Below, in pieces: positions 15,020 to 23,405 of a DNA stretch of 39,285 nt. The notes beneath the pieces are model-generated. The model was given only the letters and a program-made list of their open reading frames with translations, was not told the origin of the DNA and made no database searches. Each line of letters starts with the position of its first letter. The stretch's first letter is position 1. The stretch is from Anaerolineales bacterium (lineage in GTDB: Bacteria; Chloroflexota; Anaerolineae; Anaerolineales; UBA11579). The DNA lies in assembly GCA_024710875.1 (NCBI GenBank), contig JANJTX010000163.1, positions 1-39,285 of the forward strand, written 5' to 3'. The position numbers were made by a program, and so were the translations under genes.

Positions 15020-17239
15020 ATGTTGAAACGCCGCCTGTCCTCACCGCTCATTCTGGTCTGGCTCACGCCGCTGGCCCTCTACGCCCCGATTTACCTCACT
15101 GGCCGCGCCATTTTCTGGGGTACGCCCCTGTTGCAATTCGCCCCGTGGTGGGCACAGGCCAGCCGCACCCTGCTGGCGGGCGAACTCCCGCTCTGGAATC
15201 CGCTGCTGGGTCTCGGCGCGCCCCTGCTGGCCAATTACCAGTCCGCCCTGCTTTACCCGCCCACCTGGGGCTACTTCATCGCCTACGCCTTAGGCGGCCT
15301 GCCGTTGATGGCCTGGCTGATGGCCCCGCTGGCCGCCTTGCATCTGGCCTGGGGCGGCTGGGGCATGGCGCGCCTCGCCCGCACCTTCGGCTGGAATCTC
15401 ACCGCCCAGACCGTCAGTGGCCTCGCCTTTGGCCTCTCCGGCTACGCCGTGGCCCGCGCCCATTTCTTAAGTATCAATGCCGCCGTGGCCTGGCTGCCGT
15501 GGCTGCTGCTGGCCGCCTACCGCCTCGCCACCCGGCCGGGCAAACGCCCCCTGCTGCTGTTCGCCGGGGTGTGCGCCCTGCAATTGCTGGCCGGCCATGC
15601 CCAGACCGCCTGGTACAGTCTGCTGCTGGCGGGGGGGCTGGCCCTCTTCTGGGGCGCGCAGGCCGCCGGCCGGGCGGGCCTGCTGCGCGCCGCCGGTCGT
15701 GTCATTCTGGCGGGCGGCTGGGCCGCCGCCCTCGCCGCCGCCCAGTTGCTGCCTACCGCCGAGTATCTCCTGCACTCGCAGCGCGCCGAGTCCTACAACC
15801 CGGAACTCGCCCTGCAATACTCTTTCTGGCCCTGGCGTTTGCTCACCCTCATCGCCCCCAACCTCTTCGGCAACCCCGCCCACGGGGATTACTGGGGCTA
15901 TGCGGCCTTCTGGGAAGATGCCGCCTACCTCGGCCTGCTCGGCCTGCTGCTCGCCCTGGCGGCTCTCTTCACCCGCCGCCCCACCGACCGCCCTTTGCGG
16001 CGCGCCCTGCTCGTCATCCTGCTGGTTTCCTTTGCGCTGGCCTTCGGCGATAACACCCCCCTTTACCCCTGGCTCTTTGCCCACATCCCGACTTTTGACC
16101 TGTTTCAGGCCCCGGCCCGCTGGCTGCTGTGGGCGACGGTCGCCTTTGCCTTGCTGGCCGGGCTGGGCGCTCATAACTGGCAGCGGCCGCAGGGGCGCGC
16201 CCTGTACTGGTCGCGCCTCGCCACCGCCGGGGCGGGGGCGGTCATGCTCGGCGCCGGCCTCGGCTATCTTGTCCTGCCCAACTTCCCACCCGCCCTCGCC
16301 GAGCGCCTCGTCACCTTCATCCCGGCCCTTGCTCTGGCGGGCTTCTGGGGGCTGGGAGCCGGCGCGCTGCATCTGCTTGCCCCCCAGACCGATGCGCCCA
16401 ATCCGCGCTGGGGCTGGGCTGTTGGCCTGTGGCTGGCCGCTGACCTCTTCGTGGCCGGCTGGGGGCTTAACCCCGCTGGTCCATTAAGCCTGTATGCTCA
16501 AACCTCGCCGCATGCCGCCACCGTTCGCAGCCTGTCCGGCGGCCAGCGCGTCTTTCTATTACCGCAGGATGAGCAACTCATCAAGTTTGAACATTTCTAT
16601 TCTTTTGAAAGTTTTGAGCCCGAGCAGGACTGGCACGCCGTCCGCCGCGCCGTACTGCCCAACACCAATTTGCTGGATGGCCTGCCTGCCGCCGCCAACT
16701 TTGACCCGCTGCTACCCGCCGGCTATGCTGAAATTCTGGATTGGTTCCGCCTGCCAGAAGGCGCAGACGAAACCGCCGCCCGGGCCGCCTGGCAGGCTTC
16801 GCTGGAATTTCTCAATGTCGGCCTTCTTGTCCGGCCGGATGCTGAAAACGTCCCGCGCTTCGCCACCGGGCTGACTGGCCTCTTCCACCCCCAATGGGCG
16901 CATTACTTCCCCGCCGCAGACAGCCCGCTGTGCTGTGGCGCTACCCCGCTCGAATACACCGTTACCGCCCGCACTGCGATTCGGGTCGCTTTGCAGGTCA
17001 ATGCTCCGGCTGCCGGGCGGCTCACCTTGGCCGAGTTGAACTACCCCGGCTGGCAGGCGGCGCTGGATGGCGAACCCATCCCGCTGAATTCCACCGAACG
17101 CCTGTGGACGGTTTCTCTGCCTGCTGGCGAGCATGAACTGGAATTCATTTACCGACCGTGGACGTTTTATGCCGGGCTGGCGGTCAGCCTGGTCGCTCTG
17201 CTTTTGGCTTTTTATATCTGGCGGCAGGATGGCGCGTAG
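15020..17239 (+). CDS. YfhO family membrane protein, probable lipid-linked glycosyltransferase
   Basis: The 739 residues contain about 12 hydrophobic helices, the YfhO-type loop GELPLWNPLLGLGAPLLANYQ near residues 55-75 and a long extracytoplasmic C-terminal domain with beta-sandwich texture (LNYPGWQAALDGEPIPL), closed by a final helix. YfhO of Firmicutes glycosylates lipoteichoic acid with GlcNAc from undecaprenyl phosphate; other members are uncharacterised. The LNYPGWQA segment is a common feature of this family's tail. The ATG at 15020, 7 nt after the deiodinase-like stop, replaces the track's upstream start. Its last 11 nt overlap the carboxypeptidase gene. Confidence 0.85.
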   Translation: MLKRRLSSPLILVWLTPLALYAPIYLTGRAIFWGTPLLQFAPWWAQASRTLLAGELPLWNPLLGLGAPLLANYQSALLYPPTWGYFIAYALGGLPLMAWLMAPLAALHLAWGGWGMARLARTFGWNLTAQTVSGLAFGLSGYAVARAHFLSINAAVAWLPWLLLAAYRLATRPGKRPLLLFAGVCALQLLAGHAQTAWYSLLLAGGLALFWGAQAAGRAGLLRAAGRVILAGGWAAALAAAQLLPTAEYLLHSQRAESYNPELALQYSFWPWRLLTLIAPNLFGNPAHGDYWGYAAFWEDAAYLGLLGLLLALAALFTRRPTDRPLRRALLVILLVSFALAFGDNTPLYPWLFAHIPTFDLFQAPARWLLWATVAFALLAGLGAHNWQRPQGRALYWSRLATAGAGAVMLGAGLGYLVLPNFPPALAERLVTFIPALALAGFWGLGAGALHLLAPQTDAPNPRWGWAVGLWLAADLFVAGWGLNPAGPLSLYAQTSPHAATVRSLSGGQRVFLLPQDEQLIKFEHFYSFESFEPEQDWHAVRRAVLPNTNLLDGLPAAANFDPLLPAGYAEILDWFRLPEGADETAARAAWQASLEFLNVGLLVRPDAENVPRFATGLTGLFHPQWAHYFPAADSPLCCGATPLEYTVTARTAIRVALQVNAPAAGRLTLAELNYPGWQAALDGEPIPLNSTERLWTVSLPAGEHELEFIYRPWTFYAGLAVSLVALLLAFYIWRQDGA

Positions 17240-18083
17240 ACTCTTCTGGCTGCCCCTGCTCGGGCTGTGGCTGCTGGCGGCCGCGCCCTCGCAACCCGCT
17301 TTCATTACGCCTACCCCAACCCCATCGGTCAGCGCCACCCCGCGCCCCTATTCGGAAGGCCCGCTGGTCATCGGCCACAGCGTGGAGGGCCGTCCGCTGG
17401 AAGTCTGGCGTTTTGGCACCGGCCCGCGCGCCTATCTGGTTATGGCCGGCATTCACGGCGGTTACGAAGTCAATACCAGCCAATTGGCGATTGAACTGAT
17501 AAATCACTTCGCCGTGAATCCGCAGGACATTCCAGCGGAAGCCACCCTCTACATCCTGCCGGTCTTCAACCCGGATGGCGCCCAGTACCCTTACCAGACT
17601 CGCGGCCGCGCCAACGCCAACGGCGTGGACCTCAACCGTAACTACCCCAACGAAGACTGGACTGCCCAGTGGCCCAAGTCCGGTTGCTGGAACTACCTGC
17701 CGATTCACGGCGGGGAACATGCCCTCTCCGAGCCCGAAACTGCCGCCCTGATGAATTTTGTCATCACTCACCAACCCCTGACCGCCCTCATTTCCTACCA
17801 TGCCGCCGCCCCCGGCTTCTACCCGGCCCTCGGTGGAGAATCTGAACAGCTCTCTATCTACCTCGCCGAGGCCAGCGGCTACCCTTACCCGCCGCCCTTC
17901 ACCGGCTGCCACATGACTGGCAGTCTGGCAGACTGGTCGGCCGGGCAGGGCGTCCCCGCCATTGATGTGGAATTGAGCGACCATTACCGCACCGAGTTTG
18001 AGATTAACCTGCGACTGGTGCAGGCCCTCCTGCTTTGGGAACTGCCCCCAGCCCCCAACCCAACCCCCAGCCCCACGCCGTAG
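17229..18083 (+). CDS. Secreted M14-family zinc carboxypeptidase
   Basis: The 284-residue protein has a signal peptide (RRLFWLPLLGLWLLAAAPS) and a Pro/Thr linker (TPTPTPSVSATP), then an M14 peptidase domain. Zinc ligands and active-site elements are visible: IHGGYE (His76, Glu80), NPDG, the NGVDLNRNYP arginine motif, SYHAA (His191) and the catalytic glutamate in IDVELSDH (Glu248). The spacing HGGYE has one residue more than the usual HxxE. It probably removes C-terminal residues from peptides outside the membrane, or acts on cell-wall peptides. The start overlaps the previous stop by 11 nt; the ORF track start lies too far upstream. The C-terminus ends in Pro/Thr repeats. Confidence 0.88.
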   Translation: MARRLFWLPLLGLWLLAAAPSQPAFITPTPTPSVSATPRPYSEGPLVIGHSVEGRPLEVWRFGTGPRAYLVMAGIHGGYEVNTSQLAIELINHFAVNPQDIPAEATLYILPVFNPDGAQYPYQTRGRANANGVDLNRNYPNEDWTAQWPKSGCWNYLPIHGGEHALSEPETAALMNFVITHQPLTALISYHAAAPGFYPALGGESEQLSIYLAEASGYPYPPPFTGCHMTGSLADWSAGQGVPAIDVELSDHYRTEFEINLRLVQALLLWELPPAPNPTPSPTP

Positions 18084-18150
18084 ACCGCCTCCGCAACGGG
18101 TAACAGAACTTCAAAACCCCCGTTTTCCAATTGGCGGAAAAGACAAAAGA

Positions 18151-18164
18151 TTCGCATTTGCGAA
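18151..18164. promoter_or_regulatory. Palindrome overlapping the -35 region of the kinase promoter
   Basis: TTCGCA-TT-TGCGAA is a perfect 6-bp inverted repeat, 21 bp upstream of the TATAAT at 18186. It covers the place where the -35 would lie and so could be an operator. No -35 consensus is recognisable. Confidence 0.45.
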
Positions 18165-18185
18165 ACGCGCCTGCCTTTCTGGCTG

Positions 18186-18191
18186 TATAAT
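18186..18191 (+). promoter_or_regulatory. -10 box of the kinase/phosphatase operon
   Basis: A perfect TATAAT, preceded by TG, would start transcription near 18198. This leaves a leader of about 47 nt with a small hairpin (CTGCC 18201-18205, GGCAG 18212-18216) before the GGAGG at 18240. Confidence 0.65.
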
Positions 18192-18244
18192 CAGAGAATC
18201 CTGCCTTCGTTGGCAGTTGCAAGTGCATATGGAGAGAGAGGAGG

Positions 18245-20140
18245 TTGGCCCTGACAGACCCGATTACCCGTAAACTGGGCGCAGATGAACCCAGTGGCCC
18301 CGGCAATCAGTTGCGCGCCGGCGATACGCTCATGGATCGTTATCAGATTCAGGAGATTATCGGCTCCGGCGGCATGGGCACCGTCTACCGCGCCCGCGAC
18401 ACCCATTTTCAGGCCATTCGCCTGGTCGCCATTAAAGAGATGATCAGCAACATCGCCGACCCGCTGGTGCGCAAAAACATCAATGGCATCTACGAGCGCG
18501 AGTCCAATATCCTCGCCACCCTGCGCCATCAATCCATTCCCCGCATTTATGATTATCATACCCACAATGACCGCGCCTATCTCGTCATGGAATATGTCAA
18601 TGGTCGCGACCTGGATGACATCCTCGCCGAGACCACCACTTTCTTCCCTGAAGAACAAATCCTGAACTGGGCTGTTGAATTGTGTGATGTGCTCCAATAC
18701 CTGCACGAGCACAAACCCGAACCGATCATCTTCCGGGATATGAAGCCCTCCAATATCATGATTAACCAGCAGAACCATATTGTGCTGGTCGACTTTGGCA
18801 TCGCCAAGGTCTTTGAAAGCGGCACCAAGAACACCATGGTCGGCACCCAGGGCTATTCCCCGCCCGACCAATACCGCGGCGAGGCTACCCCGGCCGTAGA
18901 CCTCTACGCCCTCGGTGCCAGCCTCCACCACCTGCTTACCCTGCGCGACCCGCGCCTCGAAGCGCCTTTTTCCTTCGCCGAGCGCCCCATCAAAGACATC
19001 AACCCCAATGTTTCGCCCGAAATGATCGCCGTGGTGGAAAAAGCCCTCCAGTACAGCCCGGATGACCGCTTCAAAACCGCCGCCGAGATGAAGCAGGCCC
19101 TTCTGGGCGTCGCCCAGCGCACCGGCACACTCATCCACAGCGGCTTCATCAGCCAGACCAGCGGCAGCAGCGCCCCCTCACGCGGGGTCAAGTCGCTGTG
19201 GGTCTTTGAATGCGAGGATGAGATTCGCGGCACCCCGCTCTTCAACGGCGGTACCCTCTATGTCGGTTGTTACGACCACAACCTCTATGCCCTGGATGCC
19301 GCCAACGGCGAATTCAAGTGGAAGTACGCCACCGATGGCGGTATCCCCGGCCGCCCGGCCTTCTACGAAGGTAACATCTACATCGGCTCAGAAGACCAGC
19401 GCCTGCATGTCATCTCCGCTCGCAGCGGCAGCGTGGTGTGGACGTATTTCAGTGACGGCCCCATCCGCTCTTCGCCCCGCATCGCCGAGGGGCACGCCTT
19501 CGTCGGTTCGGATGATGGCTACCTGCACGCCGTGAATGTCGCCACCGGCCGGGCCTCCTGGAAGGTGGAAACCGGCGCCGCCATTCGCTCCACCGCCTGG
19601 GTCTCGCAGGAATATGCCTATTTCGGCAATGAAGCCGGCGAACTGCTGTGTGCCAATTTCCGCGGCGAGGTCAAGTGGCGTTTCAAGGCCAAGCGCGCCA
19701 TCACCTCCTCGCCCATCATCGGGCCGGAAGCCGTTTATGTCGGCTCGCAGGATGGCACCCTCTATGCCATTGACCCCAACTCCGGCTGGGTACTCTGGCG
19801 TTTCCGGCTCGGCAAGGCCACCATCTCCAGCCCAACCCTTTCAGACAACCTGCTCTTTATCGGCGCGGCCGACAATGTGCTGTACTGCGTGGATTCGCGT
19901 ACCGCCAAGGAAGTCTGGCGTTTCACCGCCGAGCATCAGATCAGCGGCTCGCCGATTGTCTACAAGGACTTTGTCTATTGTGGCTCGGTGGATGGCCACC
20001 TCTACTGCCTTGAAATGCGCACCGGCCGCCAGAAATGGGCATTTGCTACCGAAGGGCCGATTACCGGCAGCCCGGCAGCCAACGAAGACATCATCTATAT
20101 CGGTTCAACCGACAAAAAAGTGTACGCCCTGCTGGCTTAG
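18245..20140 (+). CDS. Ser/Thr protein kinase with C-terminal PQQ-type beta-propeller
   Basis: The 631 residues begin with a Hanks-type kinase: glycine loop GSGGMGTVY (41-48), Lys64 in VAIKE, catalytic loop FRDMKPSN with Asp165, DFG at 183-185 and the activation-segment GTQGYSPPDQY. Phe replaces the His of HRD, as in several cyanobacterial and Chloroflexota kinases. Residues about 315-631 form seven or so PQQ/BamB-like blades (YALDAANGEFKWKY, LHAVNVATGRASWK), probably a ligand- or protein-sensing propeller. No transmembrane helix separates the two parts, so the protein appears cytoplasmic. The TTG at 18245 directly abuts GGAGG, so the CTG at 18251, with 6 nt spacing, may be the true start. 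It opens a phosphatase-vWA-FHA operon. Confidence 0.92.
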   Translation: MALTDPITRKLGADEPSGPGNQLRAGDTLMDRYQIQEIIGSGGMGTVYRARDTHFQAIRLVAIKEMISNIADPLVRKNINGIYERESNILATLRHQSIPRIYDYHTHNDRAYLVMEYVNGRDLDDILAETTTFFPEEQILNWAVELCDVLQYLHEHKPEPIIFRDMKPSNIMINQQNHIVLVDFGIAKVFESGTKNTMVGTQGYSPPDQYRGEATPAVDLYALGASLHHLLTLRDPRLEAPFSFAERPIKDINPNVSPEMIAVVEKALQYSPDDRFKTAAEMKQALLGVAQRTGTLIHSGFISQTSGSSAPSRGVKSLWVFECEDEIRGTPLFNGGTLYVGCYDHNLYALDAANGEFKWKYATDGGIPGRPAFYEGNIYIGSEDQRLHVISARSGSVVWTYFSDGPIRSSPRIAEGHAFVGSDDGYLHAVNVATGRASWKVETGAAIRSTAWVSQEYAYFGNEAGELLCANFRGEVKWRFKAKRAITSSPIIGPEAVYVGSQDGTLYAIDPNSGWVLWRFRLGKATISSPTLSDNLLFIGAADNVLYCVDSRTAKEVWRFTAEHQISGSPIVYKDFVYCGSVDGHLYCLEMRTGRQKWAFATEGPITGSPAANEDIIYIGSTDKKVYALLA

Positions 20141-20163
20141 GCGTTACTCGGGAAGAAGGTACT

Positions 20164-21099
20164 GTGGCCAACTTTTTCAAAAAACTGTTTCCCCCCAAGA
20201 GAAGCGCCGCGCGGGATGTACCCACCGTGCCCCGCAATGCCGCCAACCTGCCCAGCGAGGCAACCACCGCCCCGCTCAACGAAGAGCAACTGGAGGAAAT
20301 GGCCCAGGCCTTCAACCGCGTGGAGCCGCCCCAACTGGTGGTTGGGGTGGGGCGCGACCAGGGCCGCCAGCGCGATAACAACGAAGATGCCATCTTCGCC
20401 CAAACCGCCACCGTTTCCACCAGCAAGGCCACCCTGCCAATGGGCATTTTCATCGTGGCCGATGGCATGGGCGGCCACGAAAACGGCCACCTCGCCAGTG
20501 ACCTGGCCGTGCGCAGCATGAGCACTTACCTCACCCAGCGTCTGCACCATCCCCTCTTTGGCATTGACCCGGAACCGCCCCAGGACAGCCTGCAGGAAAT
20601 TATGCGCCAGGGCGTCCGGCTGGCGCACGAGGCCATCACCCAGGGCGCCCCCGGCGGCGGCACCACCCTGACCGCCGTGCTGGTCATGAACACCCAGATG
20701 ACCGTTGCCCATGTCGGTGATACCCGCGCCTACGCCATTTACATGGATGGCCGCGTCCAGACCCTCACCCGCGACCACTCGCTCGTCAAGCGGCTGGAAG
20801 AACTCGGCCAGATTACCGCCGAAGAAGCCGCCGTTCATCCCCAGAAATCCATGCTCTACCGGGCTTTGGGGCAGGGCGAGCCGGTCGAAGCCGATGTCTT
20901 CACTGCCAGCATGCCGGAACCCGGTTACCTGCTCATCTGCTCGGATGGCCTGTGGGGCGTCGTCCCGGAAGATGAACTCTTCCACATCATCGCCAGCGCC
21001 CCCAACCCCCACACCGCCTGCCAGAACCTGATTGAAGCCGCCAACAACCACGGCGGGCCGGACAATATCACTGCTATTCTTGTTCGCCTGGTGGACTAA
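20164..21099 (+). CDS. PP2C-family protein phosphatase
   Basis: The 311 residues have an N-terminal tail of about 55 residues and then the PP2C/PPM core with its metal-binding motifs: RQRDNNEDA, VADGMGGHENG, GGTTLTAVL, HVGDTRAY, TRDHSLV, LLICSDGLWG and GGPDNITAILVRL. It should remove phosphate from Ser/Thr and is the natural antagonist of the kinase encoded 23 nt upstream. The track start lies within the kinase gene; the GTG at 20164, preceded by AAGAAGG, is the better start. The gene is followed after 9 nt by the J-domain/vWA gene. Confidence 0.94.
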   Translation: MANFFKKLFPPKRSAARDVPTVPRNAANLPSEATTAPLNEEQLEEMAQAFNRVEPPQLVVGVGRDQGRQRDNNEDAIFAQTATVSTSKATLPMGIFIVADGMGGHENGHLASDLAVRSMSTYLTQRLHHPLFGIDPEPPQDSLQEIMRQGVRLAHEAITQGAPGGGTTLTAVLVMNTQMTVAHVGDTRAYAIYMDGRVQTLTRDHSLVKRLEELGQITAEEAAVHPQKSMLYRALGQGEPVEADVFTASMPEPGYLLICSDGLWGVVPEDELFHIIASAPNPHTACQNLIEAANNHGGPDNITAILVRLVD

Positions 21100-21108
21100 A
21101 GGGGCTGC

Positions 21109-22581
21109 ATGGCAACCGGTTATCTCGACAATTTTTACGCCCGCCTTGGGCTGCGCAAGAAAGCCACTGCCGAAGAAATCCGGATTGCCTACCATGCCGC
21201 CGCCCGCCACCTGCACCCGGATGTCAGCCCTGACCCGGATGCTACCGAACTCTTCCTGCAGGTTCAGGAAGCCTACGAAACCCTCTCCAACCCCCAGAAA
21301 CGCCTCGCCTACGACCAGCTGTTGCCGGATGATATAGACCCCCCGGCCGATGTCATGGTCAATGCCATCTACAGCCGCAGCGTCCTGCCCAGCATGAACA
21401 GCCCCCAGCTCGTTTATGTGTTGCTGGACCTGCTCTCGCGCCCCACCGCCGAAGACCGCCAGAAGCCGGCCCTCAATGTATGCCTGGTGCTGGATACCTC
21501 CACCAGCATGGCCGGCCCGCGGCTGGATATGGTCAAAGCCGCCGCCACCATGCTCATCCGCTCCCTCAAGCAGGAAGACTATCTGGCGGTCGTCACCTTT
21601 CATGACAAGGCCGAAGCCATCATCCCCGCCGAGCGTGGCATTGACCTCGGTCGCATTGAGGCCCGCATCAGTCAGATTGCTACCGGCGGCGGCACCGAAA
21701 TCCTTCACGGCCTGAAGGCTGGTCTGAACGAAATCAGCCGCAACCTTGGCCCCTCCTATGTCAATCATCTCCTGCTGGTCACCGATGGCAAAACCTATGG
21801 CGATGAGGCCGCCTGCCTCGAACTGGCAGACATGGCCGCCGGACGCGGCATCACCATCAGTGGCCTCGGCATCGGCAGCGACTGGAATGATGAATTTGTG
21901 GACCAGATGTGCCGCAAAACCGGCGGTACCAGCGCCTACGCCTCTCACCCCGAAGACATCAAGAAACTGCTCGAAAAACAATTTCAGAACCTCACCCGCA
22001 CCTATGCCAACAACGTCCTGCTGGACTACAAGCCCGGCTCCCAGGCTGAGCTGCGCTACGCTTTTCGGCTTTCGCCTGACCCGGCCGCGCTGGATATCAC
22101 CGCCCCGGTGGCGCTCGGTAACATCCCCCTCGGCCCCAGCCTCTCGGTGCTCATGGAGTTTCTGGTGCGCGAAGCGCCGGAGAATTCCCGCCCACTGACC
22201 CTCGCCGAGGGCGACCTTAAACTCAAGATTCCCACCCGCAAAATCCCGGATACCACTGCGCGGTTCGACCTTACCCGCATGGTGGCGCATGACCCGGAAC
22301 CCGAACCCCCGCCCCAGGTACTGGTTAAGGCCATGTCGCGCCTCTCGCTCTACCGCATGCAGGAAAAAGCCCACCAGGATCTGCAGGCCGGCAACCATGA
22401 AAAAGCCACCCAGCGCCTGGGGCAGCTTGCCCACCAGTTGCTCTCTGCGGGCCGGCCCGATCTGGCTCATACCGTCCGCCTGCAACTGAAAGAACTGGGA
22501 AAGGGCGAATCAATTAGCGAAGATGGCAAAAAGCAGATAAAATATGCTACGCGCTCTCTGGTCATGCCAGAAGTGGATTGA
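21109..22581 (+). CDS. J-domain / von Willebrand factor A fusion protein
   Basis: This 490-residue protein starts with a DnaJ J domain (about 6-72): NFYARLGLRKKATAEEI, the essential HPD tripeptide at 36-38 and AYETLSNPQKRLAYD. A vWA domain follows (about 122-300) with the MIDAS motif DTSTS (129-133), GGGTEI and VTDGKT, all metal-coordinating positions. The C-terminal part (300-490) has a beta-rich segment typical of VIT/vWA chlorinase-like proteins, then a helical tail. J domains recruit and stimulate DnaK/Hsp70, while vWA domains bind partners in a metal-dependent manner, so this may tether a chaperone to an assembled target. There is no signal peptide. The start ATG at 21109 follows AAAGGGG. 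Confidence 0.9.
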   Translation: MATGYLDNFYARLGLRKKATAEEIRIAYHAAARHLHPDVSPDPDATELFLQVQEAYETLSNPQKRLAYDQLLPDDIDPPADVMVNAIYSRSVLPSMNSPQLVYVLLDLLSRPTAEDRQKPALNVCLVLDTSTSMAGPRLDMVKAAATMLIRSLKQEDYLAVVTFHDKAEAIIPAERGIDLGRIEARISQIATGGGTEILHGLKAGLNEISRNLGPSYVNHLLLVTDGKTYGDEAACLELADMAAGRGITISGLGIGSDWNDEFVDQMCRKTGGTSAYASHPEDIKKLLEKQFQNLTRTYANNVLLDYKPGSQAELRYAFRLSPDPAALDITAPVALGNIPLGPSLSVLMEFLVREAPENSRPLTLAEGDLKLKIPTRKIPDTTARFDLTRMVAHDPEPEPPPQVLVKAMSRLSLYRMQEKAHQDLQAGNHEKATQRLGQLAHQLLSAGRPDLAHTVRLQLKELGKGESISEDGKKQIKYATRSLVMPEVD

Positions 22582-22597
22582 GGAGGCTGACTGAACT

Positions 22598-23116
22598 ATG
22601 ACTGTCCAATGCCCAAACTGCACCCACGAGAACTTTGATGGGGCATTGTTCTGCGCCGAATGCGGCACCAAACTCGTCAATGAAGACGGCCTGTCCACCG
22701 CGGCCATCCGCGCCACGGATAGCGGTGCCAACGGCGATTCGGCCGGCCCCGCGCCGGCTCCGGCCGCCCCAGTCCAGACTTCGGAAGCCCGCGTCAGCCT
22801 GCATGTCGTCCGCACCGGCCAGATTCTGCCGCTGGTGGGCCGCGATGAGTTCACCATCGGCCGCGTCAGCGAAGGCCAATCCATCCTCCCGGATATTGAC
22901 CTCACGCCCTTTGATGCCTATTCTCAGGGCGTCAGCCGACTGCACGCCACATTGCGCGTCAGCGGCGAGCGCATTATCCTCGTAGACCTCGGCTCGAGCA
23001 ACGGCACCCGCCTCAACAACCAGAAGGTACAATCTCACCGCGAATATGACTTGCACCACGGCGATATCGTTTCCCTTGGTCGCTTCAAACTGCAGGCCCT
23101 CTTGCGCCAGGACTGA
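22598..23116 (+). CDS. Zinc-ribbon / FHA domain protein
   Basis: The 172 residues start with a double-CxxC zinc ribbon (CPNC...CAEC, residues 5-23), continue through an Ala/Pro-rich linker and end in an FHA domain (about 70-170): FTIGR, VSRLHATL, LVDLGSSNGTRLN. These contain the Arg, Ser and Asn residues that bind phosphothreonine. It is likely the phospho-reader of the upstream kinase and lies 16 nt after the vWA gene. A zinc ribbon ahead of FHA is common in such reader proteins. It has no signal peptide or membrane helix and should be cytoplasmic. Confidence 0.92.
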   Translation: MTVQCPNCTHENFDGALFCAECGTKLVNEDGLSTAAIRATDSGANGDSAGPAPAPAAPVQTSEARVSLHVVRTGQILPLVGRDEFTIGRVSEGQSILPDIDLTPFDAYSQGVSRLHATLRVSGERIILVDLGSSNGTRLNNQKVQSHREYDLHHGDIVSLGRFKLQALLRQD

Positions 23117-23159
23117 CCTCCGCGGGCCCCGCTCCCTCAACATTGACCCAGGAGTTCCC

Positions 23160-23402
23160 ATGCCAGTAACTGTCATCATTCACATCGCCAACGAAGAACC
23201 CATTCTGGGCGAACTCGAAGAAGTCCCCGCCATTACTGATAACCTGCTCGTCGTTCAGAATGTTCGCCGCAAGGACGGCAAAGATGTCAGCTACCTGGCC
23301 GATGATGTCACCACCGTCATCTGGCCCTGGTCGCGCATCAATTTTGTAGAAATCATGCCCAGCGAAGAAGAAGACCAGATTATCGGCTTCGTCCGCGAGT
23401 AA
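23160..23402 (+). CDS. Unrecognised 80-residue protein
   Basis: I do not recognise the family. The 80-residue product starts at the ATG at 23160, preceded by AGGAGT at 7 nt spacing, rather than at the upstream start in the ORF track. It looks beta-rich, with alternating hydrophobic residues (VTVIIHIA, LLVVQNVRR, VTTVIWPWSRINFVEIMP) and an acidic C-terminal tail (SEEEDQII). This would fit a small SH3- or Sm-like barrel, but that is inference. It has no cysteine, signal peptide or membrane helix. It lies 43 nt after the FHA gene and 3 nt before the response-regulator gene, so it is probably part of the same transcript. Confidence 0.8.
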   Translation: MPVTVIIHIANEEPILGELEEVPAITDNLLVVQNVRRKDGKDVSYLADDVTTVIWPWSRINFVEIMPSEEEDQIIGFVRE

Positions 23403-23405
23403 CCC

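Noticed and set aside
15467-16372. 301-codon minus-strand ORF inside the YfhO-like gene
   Set aside because: Shadow frame with Gln/Gly/Glu-rich low-complexity product; the plus-strand frame has membrane helices and family motifs.
20137-22485. 782-codon minus-strand ORF opposite the phosphatase and vWA genes
   Set aside because: It spans two real genes on the other strand, including their conserved motifs, and reads as a Gly/His/Val-rich shadow from GC-rich third positions. No recognisable domain or ribosome site.
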